Positions 56,486 to 64,000 of a DNA stretch of 64,000 bases are shown in pieces. The stretch is from contig CAXKWD010000011.1 in the NCBI GenBank assembly GCA_964059195.1, positions 32,722,566-32,786,565 of the forward strand, read 5' to 3'. The notes below the pieces were generated by a model. It made no database searches. It was not told the origin of the DNA and saw nothing but the letters and a program-made list of their open reading frames with translations. A program made the translations under genes and the position numbers. The stretch's first letter is position 1; each line of letters starts with the position of its first letter. The stretch is from Ectobius pallidus (lineage: Eukaryota > Arthropoda > Insecta > Blattodea > Ectobiidae).

Positions 56486-59400
56486 TGTGTTCCCCTCCCC
56501 CTCCAAAGGTACTGAAAAGATATGCTAAATATTTCACTATTTGTTCTTAACTTACAATGTTCCAGATCATTTAGTCTACAGCCAAATGATCTGATTACAT
56601 AAAATATTTAAAATTATACTTAAAACGTACCACCATTCAGTAGTTTGTGGTATAAGGTGGTACATTTTAAGTATAACTTTAAATATTCATCCCATATAAC
56701 ATCATTTGCAAATATAATTATAAGGAGAATGATAATTCTTTCACACTGGCCGTATCCATCATTATAGTAAAAATAAAGTTGTATGAATATCTCTTTACGC
56801 AAAGTTATTTAAATTTTTTATTTAAATAGACCTAAGTATTTTATTATCGTTCTTTACACTTGTATTAAACTGCTAGAATGCTTGCTAACTCAGCAATTTA
56901 ATTTTTTAAATATTTATTTTAAATATTTTAATATTTAATATTTTAATATTTAAATATATTAAATATTTATTTTAAATATTTTAAATTAATCTGCACGTAG
57001 GCCTATGTATCCGACTTTCAATAGACATATAATTTTTAAGCCCTTTTATAAATAGAGGCCTTCTAGAACTCGAGATTTCTCTTGGAAATAAAATATAATA
57101 AAAAACGTTTGCAAAAACATAAAATGTTATTTTTTTTAAGAGTGTAAAACAACAGTGGCAATAAACCTTCGGGTTCCATAAAATGAATAACATTCCTTTA
57201 GCTTGCTGAGGAATTGTCCATTGCTATTGAGTAAGTAAGTAAGTAAGTAAGTAATTAAGTAAGTAAAACAACAGTGTTTCAGCCAAGAAGTATTTTAAAC
57301 AAACAGATTTCACTTTATTAATGGCAGTAAACACAATTCGTCAATCTGATCCTAACGAAAATGACATGCATTGGAACCTCTCATTTATGGACATCGAAGG
57401 CAGTTTTCAATCTCTCTGTATTTTGGAGGTGTCTTTTATACGGAGGAGGCTCACCAATCTTAACAGTAAATTTATAACATGCATTTTGTGACCCTTTGCA
57501 CCCGATATGAAATGTATTTGTTTAATTCTAAATACACTACAGTAAATTCTTTGTAACTTTGAACTAGATACAGTTAGACCAAAAAAGGAAAATATTGTAC
57601 CATGCAATTTTATTGTAGGTAGTGAGGTTCTGTATATAGAATCTCCTCTGACTTATGTTTTCATAGTTATATAACTTCACTGTATAAACTTCCACATTAC
57701 TTATTTAATTCTATGACTTGGTTTATCCACCTGCTATCAGCTAGCGGTACAGAATTTACGAGGCCTAGCATGTGGTATGAAAATCTTATCATCTTTCATG
57801 TTAAGGAATTTTTATAGTACATTCTTTACGGTCGTCAAAACTGAAATTTCGAATTTTGGAACACCTTAGTTCTTGAAATCAAAATTTTGTCCATAGTCAG
57901 GAGGCAAAACAAGCTTTAAGACTGTTCCACAGCTGTCCATGTTCGTATCTGAGAGTATCTGTAAACGAGATATAAATTTATCATTATTTTTATATTATTT
58001 CAGTTGGGATAAAACAATGTATGTATATGAGGAGTGTACAGGTAGGGAAAAAAAAGCGGACCTACTAAAATATCTAAGTTGCTGATATGAGCCACTGCGC
58101 TTGCCTAGCGGGTTCTGAAGTAATCACATGTTAGCAGTTACTGAAAGGCTACCATGGTAAAGGATTTTCATTATGTTTCCATTATTTTTCTAAATATAAA
58201 TTGCCACTAGTTCTCAGCTTTTACAATATTGTCTCCTATTACTTTACAGAAAAGTGGGAAGAGAAACTGCATGCATAGATTCCGTTTATTGATTTTTGCT
58301 TTAACCAAACAGGAGCGAATATGGAGTTTTTAAAAAAATCACTGTTTTTGCCATCTTGTCGTTCTGACAGTTGTGGACTTGTAATGAAACTGACTTCATA
58401 AGGACATGCAGAATATTAATATCAACATAACTCAATTTTGAAAGTTGAGTGTTATTGACTTGAAAAATTCTCTTTAATTCCTGTCAATTTTATGAACACT
58501 TCTTTTTATCTTCTTGGCCAGTTCATGTATTTTCCCTGTATTAGTCTGGTTTTATGAGACTCTAGATGCCTTTGAAATTAAGTTGAGAGTGCCTAATATT
58601 TTCAATATTTAAGTGCTCAATATTTTAATTTCTACATTATCCAGAAATTTTTCAATCCCGGGTAGTGTAGATAAACGAGGTTGTGCTTTTATTAAGAAAG
58701 TATTCTCCATTAGGTAGAATAAATATATAGACCTTAAAATGACAAATATGTAGACCTTAAAATGACAAATATGTAGACAATAAAATGAAAGAAGGAAGCA
58801 AAAAAGGACAACTAAAGACCGTGATGTAATGACAGATTTCTTTTGTTGACAGGACAAACTTCTTGATGTAGTAGACCATCTGCTGCCACCACTGGAAGGC
58901 TCTCCAACACCAGATGTATCAACCCGTGGGGGTGTATCTTTTTATCTTGGCGATCCAGGAGTGAACAGTGATTCTTTGATTATCGGCGCCCTAGAAAGCG
59001 CATTCCATGATATGGTAAGTGTTTGGTGGCTTGTTCTTTTTATAGCATCTTAACATAGAAGGGAAAAGCATGTTTAGCACAAAATAAACATATATACATA
59101 TATATAGCTTTGTCACAGAATGTGCCAAATGTTTAAAATCTGGGAGCCTCAATTTCCTAGAGCCCTAAGGGCCGTTATATCTAGGGTTCACTTCACTTTA
59201 CTTTTATTTATTAATCTCTTTTTACCTTCACCCTTTTGTGCTTCCTCCGCCCATACCATAGGTACTAGGTAGAGGAAGTATTTATTTGCCCCCCAAATTT
59301 TAAGTTAAGTTTTTAACATAAATACACGTTTTGAGGTCTCTGAACCAAAAAATACGAGGGTAGTTTGAAAAGTTCTCGGAATCACCACCAGAGGTCAGCG

Positions 59401-62400
59401 CAACCTCATTGAAACTGTTTTTATTTTTCAGTGTAGTCTCCCTGTAGACTAATACATATGGTCCAGCGATGTTCCAATGCCTTGATCCCTTCCCAAAAAT
59501 GAAATTCCTCCAGGCCTGCAAAATACTCTTCAACTCCGGCTATCAGTTCTTCGTTTGAAGAGAATCTCCGTCCACCAAGAAAAATTTTCAGCTTAGGGAA
59601 GAGATGGAAGTCTGATGGAGCCATATCAGGCGAATAAGTCAGGTGTGGTAACAACTCGTACCTCAGTTCATGTATTTTTGCCATTGTAATGACATGTGTG
59701 CGGGCGTGCTGGTCTTGATGAAACAAGATTTTCTTCCTTGTTAAACCTGGCCTTTTTTCACGTATCTTTTGCTGTGGTTTGTCCAGAAGGTTAGCGTAGT
59801 ATTGTCCATTAATTGTTTGACCAGTGGGAAGATAATCTATGAGCAGAATCCCTTTAGCATCCCAAAAAACTGATGCCATGACCTTTCCAGCTGACCATAC
59901 TGCCTTTGCTTTATTTGGTGGTGGAAAATCAACATGTTTCCACTGCTTTGACTGTTGTTTTGTCTCTGGGGTATAGTAGTGGACCCATGTTTCATCTGTG
60001 GTCACAAACCAGCGCAAAAAATCTTGTTGGTTTCTCTGAAATCGGGCCAAACATTGTTCAGAAACATCCGCTCTGATGCGTTTTTTATCCTGCGACAACA
60101 GTTACGGCACCCATCTCGCAGATAATTTTTTCATACCCATTCCTCAGTTAAAATTTGATATGCCCGTTCAGATAACATCCCTACAGCATTAGGAATTTCT
60201 CGCACTTTCAGTCGGCGATCCTCCAAGACCATTTTCTGCACTTCTGCAATAATTTCTGGGGTAGTGACACATCTTGGCCAACCACTACGCAGATCATCTT
60301 CTAAGCTCTCCCGACCAAATTTAAACTTGTTTGTCCACTTGGCAACAGTTGAATATAAAGGAACAGAGTCCCCCAGTGTATTCTGAAACTTGGCATGAAT
60401 TTCATTTGCTTTCATTCACTTCTTTACAAAGTAACTTTCTTTATTACTGCTTGAATCTCGGTTTTTTCCATCTTCACAAATCAGTACACGGGAACAACAA
60501 TTGCGAGGTATCCACGCAGCACCTCTCAACCCAGAGCACTGATGTGCCAAGTGATTACTCATAAAGGATGACTCGTTATTATGCGGGGACCTGGTTGCAC
60601 TAGCGCTGACCTCTGGTGGTGATTCCAAGAACTTTTCAAAGCACCCTCGTACTATTTTCAGAAACTTGTCTGTGTGTGTGAACAGTCTAGCTCCAGGACG
60701 GAAAATCGTATGAAAACAAATTTTGTATTTGGGTTAGATACCTTCTAGGGATGTGATACAAAGATTGGAGACAACTTGTTCTAATTTTTAAGGGGACTTT
60801 ACATTAAGAAAATTTTGTTTTGCGCGATTTTCTCGAAAATGTCTCTAACAATTGTGTTTAAGGTTTGTACATGAGGTGCCTATACTAAAACCTAAAACTT
60901 TTATTTGAAAAAAATTCCTTGAAGGGTAGTTATAAGCCACCCACTGTTTGTAGAAACTCAGACTTGCCTGATAAGGCTTTGCATCAGGTTGAAACAACAG
61001 AATATATGCTCTTTGCAATGCGGCTTCTTGTTCTAAAGAGGCTACATTATAAGTTTCATCCATGGGAGCAGTGATTTCTCTCTTCGCTACAAAGCTAGCT
61101 GCACTCAAAGCACACAGCTTTCCTACTTTAACTGTATAAAAAGTACTACACATAATCTTTCCATACATCATATGTTGAAAGTATCGTCCTTCCTTGGTTC
61201 TACAGGCATTGTATCCGGAAACCACATTCTGGCTGATGCGAATGAGTTCTTCCACTGTAATGGTTTCTAATTTCATTTATGTTTTCTTTTAGTTCCTCCA
61301 GTTTGTGAGGATTTGTTCAATAAACCTTCTATTTTAGTGGTCATATGATCAGTCATAACTCTCACTATTGGTGTGTAGGAAATTCCTCATTATGAAAGTA
61401 AGATAGAGGTTTGATGTGCCATTAATGCAAGAAATTAATTGGGCCTGTTTTTTATGAGACAACAGTAGATTCAGAGATGTATAAAGATGATATTTTGATG
61501 CTGTTCTTCCATCAGTTGATGGATGAAGAAAAGACCTGCAGGTGGTTTCAACAAGATTTGGCCACCACGGAAGTCTCCTTTTTAAAATCTAGGAAGTATT
61601 TGCAGACAGAATGATCAGTCCTGCTCTCTTTCCATCTTGCTCCTCAGACCTAACTGTGTGATTTTTACTTGTGGGGTAACATGAAAGATAAGGTTAATCG
61701 AACAAATCCTCACACATTGAAGGAACTAAAACAAAATATTATGAATGAAATTGGAAACGTTAGAATGGAAGAACTCACTCATATCAGCCAGAATATGGTT
61801 TCCAAATACAATGTCTGTATAATCCGGGAAGGACGACATTTTCAACATATGTTGTAAAGTAAGTTTTTATATAATGCTTTTTATACAGTTAAAGCAGGGA
61901 AGCTGCACATTCATCTAGTGCGGCTAATGCAGGCTATGTAGCGGAGAGTGAAAACACCACTCGCGTGGATGCAATTTATTGTGTAGTCCCTGTATATCTG
62001 AATGTGTATTGGCCATTCTTAGAGTAAAGAAAGTTATGTGAGTGCATTAATCAGATTTTATTTGAGTTATGTATCCTTCAGGGATGCGATGTGGTAACAA
62101 CATTCTCTTCATTTATACAACTAATTTCCATGAAGAGAATGTCTTACATTGCATGTTATACTACGTGGAAAAACTTTTATTTGGGCAGAGGAAGTTGTGT
62201 CTTTCACATCAGATTTTTCTATTGTAGTTTGCTTTGGTTTGTTACAGGATGATCTCATTGCAGAAGATAGGCAGAAGTACGTGCTGAAGGGTGGCTGCAC
62301 AGCTTTAGTGGCTCTGTTCATTTTGGGGAAACTCTATGTTGCCAATGCTGGTGATTCAAGAGCAGTTATGAGTTTCAACAGAAGACCCTTCCCCATGAGC

Positions 62401-62445
62401 TATGATTTCACGCCTGAAACTGAAAGAACACGGATACGTCAGCTG
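44516..62445 (+). CDS. PPM1H: PPM1H/J/M-type protein phosphatase, first four coding exons
   Basis: A metal-dependent Ser/Thr phosphatase of the PPM (PP2C) family. Vertebrate PPM1H dephosphorylates Rab GTPases modified by LRRK2. The four exons join in frame to 275 codons: N-terminal region ending SRMPWHTGYAE, then NAGKSAYNEDQAS, the PPM metal-site motif DGHAG (D135), IGALESAF, GGCTAL, VANAGDSRA (D245) and FTPETER, in the same order as human PPM1H. The human protein is about 510 residues, so roughly the C-terminal half lies to the right. Compared with the human protein, the insert between NEDQAS and the FDGHAG strand is shorter and of different sequence. An in-frame stop at 44492-44494 supports the ATG at 44516. 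PPM1J and PPM1M are close paralogues and insects may have a single ancestor of all three, so the exact symbol is less sure than the subfamily. Confidence 0.9.
44997..45330 (-). mobile_element. tRNA-derived SINE, pyrimidine-rich-body family, copy 2
   Basis: CTATCTACCTATTTGAG and CTATTCCTAACC match 37316-37606. The tRNA-like head lies at the right end (minus strand) near 45245-45325. Confidence 0.65.
45423..46839 (-). pseudogene. Non-LTR retrotransposon reverse transcriptase relic with YADD
   Basis: Minus strand, in order: INKRLEPYIEKELAAEQAGF and RKGRGTRDQIANLRWIME, then NNLRYADDTTII near 46185-46210, KLNLKKTTIMTT, VNHLGVTITKSG, and the tail RLKLEYFGHVMRKHDSLEND with GARKQGRKKMRWHDEI. Several frame breaks and a (CATCTA)n expansion at 46312-46346. 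The RT family is unmistakable; the clade was not determined. Confidence 0.9.
46770..47030 (-). repeat. GC-rich dispersed repeat, copy 3 (diverged)
   Basis: Inverse reading has two GTGCAAGGGTCATTTT units, GAGCTGAGCAGC, GATAGGGGAAGCAGG and GGGGAAGCAGCCGGCGGGCG, echoing copies 1 and 2. It abuts the LINE relic. Confidence 0.5.
47031..51482. other. PPM1H intron 1, large part without recognised features
   Basis: AT-rich intron. 48660-48950 is an A-rich low-complexity stretch ending in a small hairpin (CACCCGAATGAGC.../GCTCGGGTG), probably a minus-strand retroposon tail. 49872-50166 and nearby open frames show no recognisable domain. Confidence 0.35.
51483..51660 (+). mobile_element. 5'-truncated SINE, family of 34965-35267
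   Basis: GACTCAACCTCC, AATGAGTACCAGGAGCAATC, CGGCCGGTGCGTAAAGCTGA, GGCCTGTAATAGGGAACACT then TTACTTTACTTTA tail. Confidence 0.85.
51700..51726. repeat. (TTA)n microsatellite
   Basis: TTATTATTATTATTATTATTA run, possibly the tail of the SINE fragment just before it. Confidence 0.75.
51872..52650 (+). mobile_element. hAT element, internally deleted, 8-bp target duplication CTTATAAC
   Basis: TAGGGACCGGATTCTTAGG at the left and inverted TAGGGACCGGATTTTTAGG at the right, with CTTATAAC at 51864-51871 and 52651-52658. Subterminal ACCTAAAA-type motifs repeat near both ends. The plus strand keeps the hAT C-terminal dimerisation region. Confidence 0.93.
52206..52374 (+). pseudogene. hAT transposase C-terminal (hATC) fragment
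   Basis: Reads YEQPLLTSCEVERTFSVFK, then LRDNRKHFTVENLERYLVIY and ends CNQEM before a stop. TSCEVERTFS is the conserved TSCDVERSFS block of hAT transposases. No N-terminal catalytic part is present. Confidence 0.9.
52659..54325. other. PPM1H intron 1, part without recognised features
   Basis: AT-rich. The stretch 53965-54060 (CCCAAAACTTCTTCATTCTT) recalls the LINE text at 45710 but is short. A (TTA)n run at 53926-53941. Confidence 0.3.
54326..54876 (+). mobile_element. TAA-duplicating MITE, uninterrupted copy
   Basis: TAA at 54323-54325 and 54877-54879. Left TAGCCTGTACAATGACCACC and inverted right GGGCCTGTATTACCACCTGG. It aligns with 32780-34096 except for the TTAA insert there, which makes it the empty-site reference. 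Confidence 0.85.
55071..55851. mobile_element. Second copy of the CAGCCATTTCATAA element
   Basis: Begins CAGCCATTTCATAAAATAAT, ends TTATGAAATGGCTG. Closely parallels 33291-34037 and contains several CCCACCCGTAA motifs. Flanks are not TTAA here. Confidence 0.8.
55983..56199 (+). CDS. PPM1H: PPM1H exon 2: NED and DGHAG motifs
   Basis: Residues 83-155, phase 2 to phase 0, after an 11.2 kb intron. Carries NAGKSAYNEDQAS and FGVFDGHAGVGASLAAAKQL. The D and G of DGHAG bind catalytic metals in PPM enzymes. Acceptor ATTTAG, donor GTAAGT. Confidence 0.95.
56455..56482. repeat. (GT)n microsatellite
   Basis: About 14 GT units in PPM1H intron 2. Confidence 0.9.
56880..56990. repeat. Low-complexity TATTTAAA region
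   Basis: Repeated TTTAAATATTTTAAATATT text, AT only over about 90 bases. Confidence 0.7.
57229..57266. repeat. (TAAG)n microsatellite
   Basis: GTAAGTAAGTAAGTAAGTAA run of about nine units with one interruption. Each unit contains a GTAAGT donor-like hexamer. Confidence 0.85.
57408..57500. repeat. Dispersed repeat, partner of 26130-26225
   Basis: GGTGTCTTTTATACGGAGGA...CACCAATCTTAA...AAATTTATAACATGCATTTT. The inverted TIR mate was not located. Confidence 0.55.
58039..58110. mobile_element. Partial copy of the CAGGTAG MITE (2937-3211)
   Basis: CAGGTAGGGAAAAAAAAGCG then GACCTACTAAAATATCTAAG and GATATGAGCCACTGCGC match the inverted right half of the complete copy. TA precedes it; similarity fades after 58110. 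Confidence 0.75.
58728..58789. repeat. 23-base tandem repeat, ~2.7 units
   Basis: TAGACCTTAAAATGACAAAT plus ATG repeats with period 23 just upstream of PPM1H exon 3. Confidence 0.85.
58853..59014 (+). CDS. PPM1H: PPM1H exon 3
   Basis: Fifty-four codons (156-209), phase 0 to phase 0: DKLLDVVDHLLPPLEG at the start and SLIIGALESAFHDM at the end, matching human VIGALESAFKEM. Between them is a short stretch containing TRGGVSFYLGD, where human PPM1H has a longer, unrelated loop. Confidence 0.93.
59120..59212 (+). mobile_element. 3' fragment of the 34965-35267 SINE family
   Basis: AAAATCTGGGAGCCTCAATT...CTAGGGTTCACTTCAC and TTTACTTTTATT tail. Confidence 0.75.
59355..60649 (-). mobile_element. Full-length mariner element, 47-base TIRs, TA target duplication
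   Basis: 1,295 bases between TA dinucleotides (59353-59354, 60650-60651). TIRs 59355-59401 and 60603-60649 differ at three positions; both contain GGAATCACCACCAGAGGTCA. Length and structure fit an intact mariner, in PPM1H intron 3 in antisense orientation. Confidence 0.95.
59421..60470 (-). pseudogene. Mariner transposase, broken by stops and frameshifts
   Basis: Starts MEKTEIQAVIK at 60470, shifts frame and meets a stop before MKANEIHAKF at 60415, stays open through the helix-turn-helix region (STVAKWTNKFKFGRESL), breaks again at about 60130-60100, then runs open from 60098 to 59421. Catalytic aspartates of the D,D34D triad are present: TTDETWVHYY, FHQDQHA and YSPDMAPSDFHLF, though the second motif is altered from the usual QDNA. 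Non-functional copy of a family common in insects. Confidence 0.93.
61024..61993. mobile_element. Fold-back Tc1/mariner-type derivative in PPM1H intron 3
   Basis: Arms about 61024-61325 and 61690-61993 are inverted copies of a transposase 3' end: AACAAATCCTCACA, GAAGAACTCA, ATCAGCCAGAATRTGGTTTC, GAAGGACGA, TTTTTATACAGTTAAAG. TA follows CCCTG at the right. The left boundary is eroded. Confidence 0.8.
61440..61857 (+). pseudogene. Tc1/mariner-type transposase C-terminal half
   Basis: Plus strand: GPVFYETTVDSEMYKD, CRWFQQDLATTEVS (place of FQQDGAPPH), DLTVCDFYLWGNMKDKV, NPHTLKELKQNIMNEIGNV and REGRHFQHML before a stop. Frameshifts between blocks. The DFYLWG...VSKYNV order identifies the family of long IS630/Tc1-like insect transposases. 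Confidence 0.85.
62248..62445 (+). CDS. PPM1H: PPM1H exon 4: GDSRA catalytic-core block
   Basis: Sixty-six codons (210-275), phase 0 to phase 0. Contains GGCTALVALFILGKLYVANA, GDSRAV and DFTPETERTRIRQL. The donor CTG then GTGAGT is where human homology stops. The frame stays open for 53 more codons into the intron (stop 62605-62607), treated as intron here. Confidence 0.93.
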
Positions 62446-63479
62446 GTGAGTACTGCAGACCAGATTATCCTTGCTAATATTTTCAGAATTGAACAAGCCT
62501 TACAAGGGGATGATACATCAGATGATGCTGAACCCACTTTCAAATTTCATACAGATGTTGGACATCTAAAAATGGATTTGTACCCCAAAAATTGGCTGCC
62601 AGTTTGAAATACAGGGCCATTAAATTGAAGCTTGAAGTTGGAATGCAGTCTGGTGTGATCGCCTATTTCTTTCTGAGTCTGCCCGTCAGCCATTGAGCAC
62701 TACCTCCTTTTGCTCTTCCTGTATTGCATTATCAACAATTACTGTGACCTTGTAACAGCCAGAGGTGTGGATTACCATCTGTGTTTCAATAAATAAGTCA
62801 AAATGAGTGTTTCTATAGAAGTATTGAATAATATTATTGAATAATATTATTATCGATATGAATAATTTTCATGAGAAAATATTAACCCTTTAACTGCTAC
62901 TACTTTCACTGTGATGGGGGAAAATTTGCTCAAATATGGCCTTTCAGAGGTAAATATTTAAAAATATAAATAGATTTTAATTTGTAACATTAAAACCTGG
63001 AGATTTTTATCCATGTATTAAAGAAATATTTCATGAATCACAACTGCTGCATTGCAATTCTCCTCAGTGATTTAAAAGTTATCTTCCACTAATGGTGTAA
63101 TGTGTGAAGTTTGCATTATACATAACCGAAATACCAGTCTTCTGGTACAGTTGTAAGCGTGAAGTTCATTGGTAGCACATTATTGCCTGTGGGGGCTCTC
63201 TTTAACTGAACTCCTGAAGGGATGAGATAGGGGTAACAGTAGCACTTGAAAAGTCAAGCTCAATCCTGTTCTCTCCGAACCAAGATAGGTGACGGCTGAG
63301 ATGGGATGGATCCACGGAAACGGTGAAGGCTTTGGTTTAGGACGGGACAGTACCAGAACTACCATACCCCAGTTTTGCTTTTTTTTAATTTCCAGTAATA
63401 CTTCTGTAACTCATAGTGTATAACCAAGTTAGCAGTGAAAGGATAATGGTGCTTCAGCTGAAACTAATATGGATTATTG
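62446..63479. other. Start of PPM1H intron 4
   Basis: The coding frame continues open for 53 codons to 62607, and an AATAAA lies at 62788-62793, which would allow an intron-retained short transcript. 62820-62860 has a small ATTGAATAATATTATT repeat. No further exon found. Confidence 0.45.
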
Positions 63480-64000
63480 TGAAATGAGAAAAGTTTAAGA
63501 AGGTGATTAGGAAGTAATATTAGTTTCCAACCCAGTGAACGTGTTTGTGATAAAATTAGGGACTTACATTTCAAGCATCAGTGGAACAATATAGAACAAA
63601 ATTTTTTCACACATCTGAATTTCGTGATGAGACAGAAAATAACTAACCTCAAAATGAAATTCGAAAATCTTAGGCAGAAACCTAAACATTTCACAGAAAA
63701 ACAGACTCCAATCCAGGATAATGTCGTAAACTTATCATCACATCCTCTAACGAAAGAAGAAACAGATCTCCTAAACAATGGGTTAAAAACTTAGACTTCT
63801 CGAATAATATAGATCAGTATGTCGCAGACATTGAGATCACAATTTACGATATGGAAGACAAAGATACGGCAGTAATTAGGAATAGTTGCAGTGAGATCTT
63901 AGACACAAAGGAAACCCACGTAAAGAACATTGAAAACGCTAAATGAAAAAAGAGATTCTTTTTACAAAAGCAGATAAAGGAAACAAAATAGTTGTATTGG
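63480..64000 (+). pseudogene. Penelope-like element ORF, 5' part, runs off the right edge
   Basis: Plus strand reads IRDLHFKHQWNNIEQNFFTH, NLSSHPLTKEETDLLNNGLK, (frameshift) DFSNNIDQYVADIEITIYD and finally ILFTKADKGNKIVVL. The TKADKGN block opens the Penelope-like RT domain. At least two frame breaks. Confidence 0.8.

Overview
The window looks like an intron-rich, AT-rich arthropod chromosome. I infer a hemimetabolous insect, probably a cockroach or termite (Blattodea). The basis is long introns packed with many families of tRNA-headed SINEs, Tc1/mariner, hAT, PIF/Harbinger-type and TTAA-type DNA elements, non-LTR retrotransposons and Penelope-like elements, plus exons that match animal endosomal and signalling genes. 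No bacterial, organellar or viral gene is visible.

Two protein-coding genes account for all host coding sequence I can support. On the minus strand, 43386 down to 1269, lie 14 coding exons of an EEA1 (early endosome antigen 1) orthologue. They run from the start codon through the Rab5-binding zinc finger into the coiled-coil rod (832 codons). The C-terminal FYVE part must lie beyond the left edge. On the plus strand, from 44516, lie the first four coding exons of a PPM1H/J/M-type protein phosphatase (275 codons), with the rest beyond the right edge. The start codons face away from each other across 1.13 kb, so the genes probably share a promoter region. Both families act on Rab GTPase biology: EEA1 is a Rab5 effector and PPM1H removes phosphate from Rabs.

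Layout: 1-25.7 kb holds EEA1 exons 4-14 with introns carrying MITEs, SINEs and scattered Penelope-type hammerhead-like motifs. 25.7-43.1 kb holds two very long introns around a small second zinc-finger exon (28188-28280). These introns contain three fold-back mariner-type derivatives, a palindromic pair of tRNA SINEs, two overlapping non-LTR relics, and a 4.5 kb unclassified GTTGG-rich inverted-repeat region at 37.7-42.2 kb with several elements nested inside. 43.1-44.8 kb is the divergent gene start. 44.8-62.4 kb holds the PPM1H introns (non-LTR relic, hAT relic, nested MITEs, an almost full-length but broken mariner, another fold-back). 62.4-64 kb is intron with a Penelope-like fragment at the edge.

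The most notable observations are the duplicated EEA1 zinc-finger exon whose second copy has altered Rab5-contact positions, the unusual density of palindromic Tc1/mariner derivatives around that exon, a fold-back mariner whose breakpoint sits at an inverted microhomology, and three insertions whose target sites can be read within the window (two empty sites and one SINE target duplication inside a LINE frame). All calls come from reading the sequence; no alignment or database search was run.
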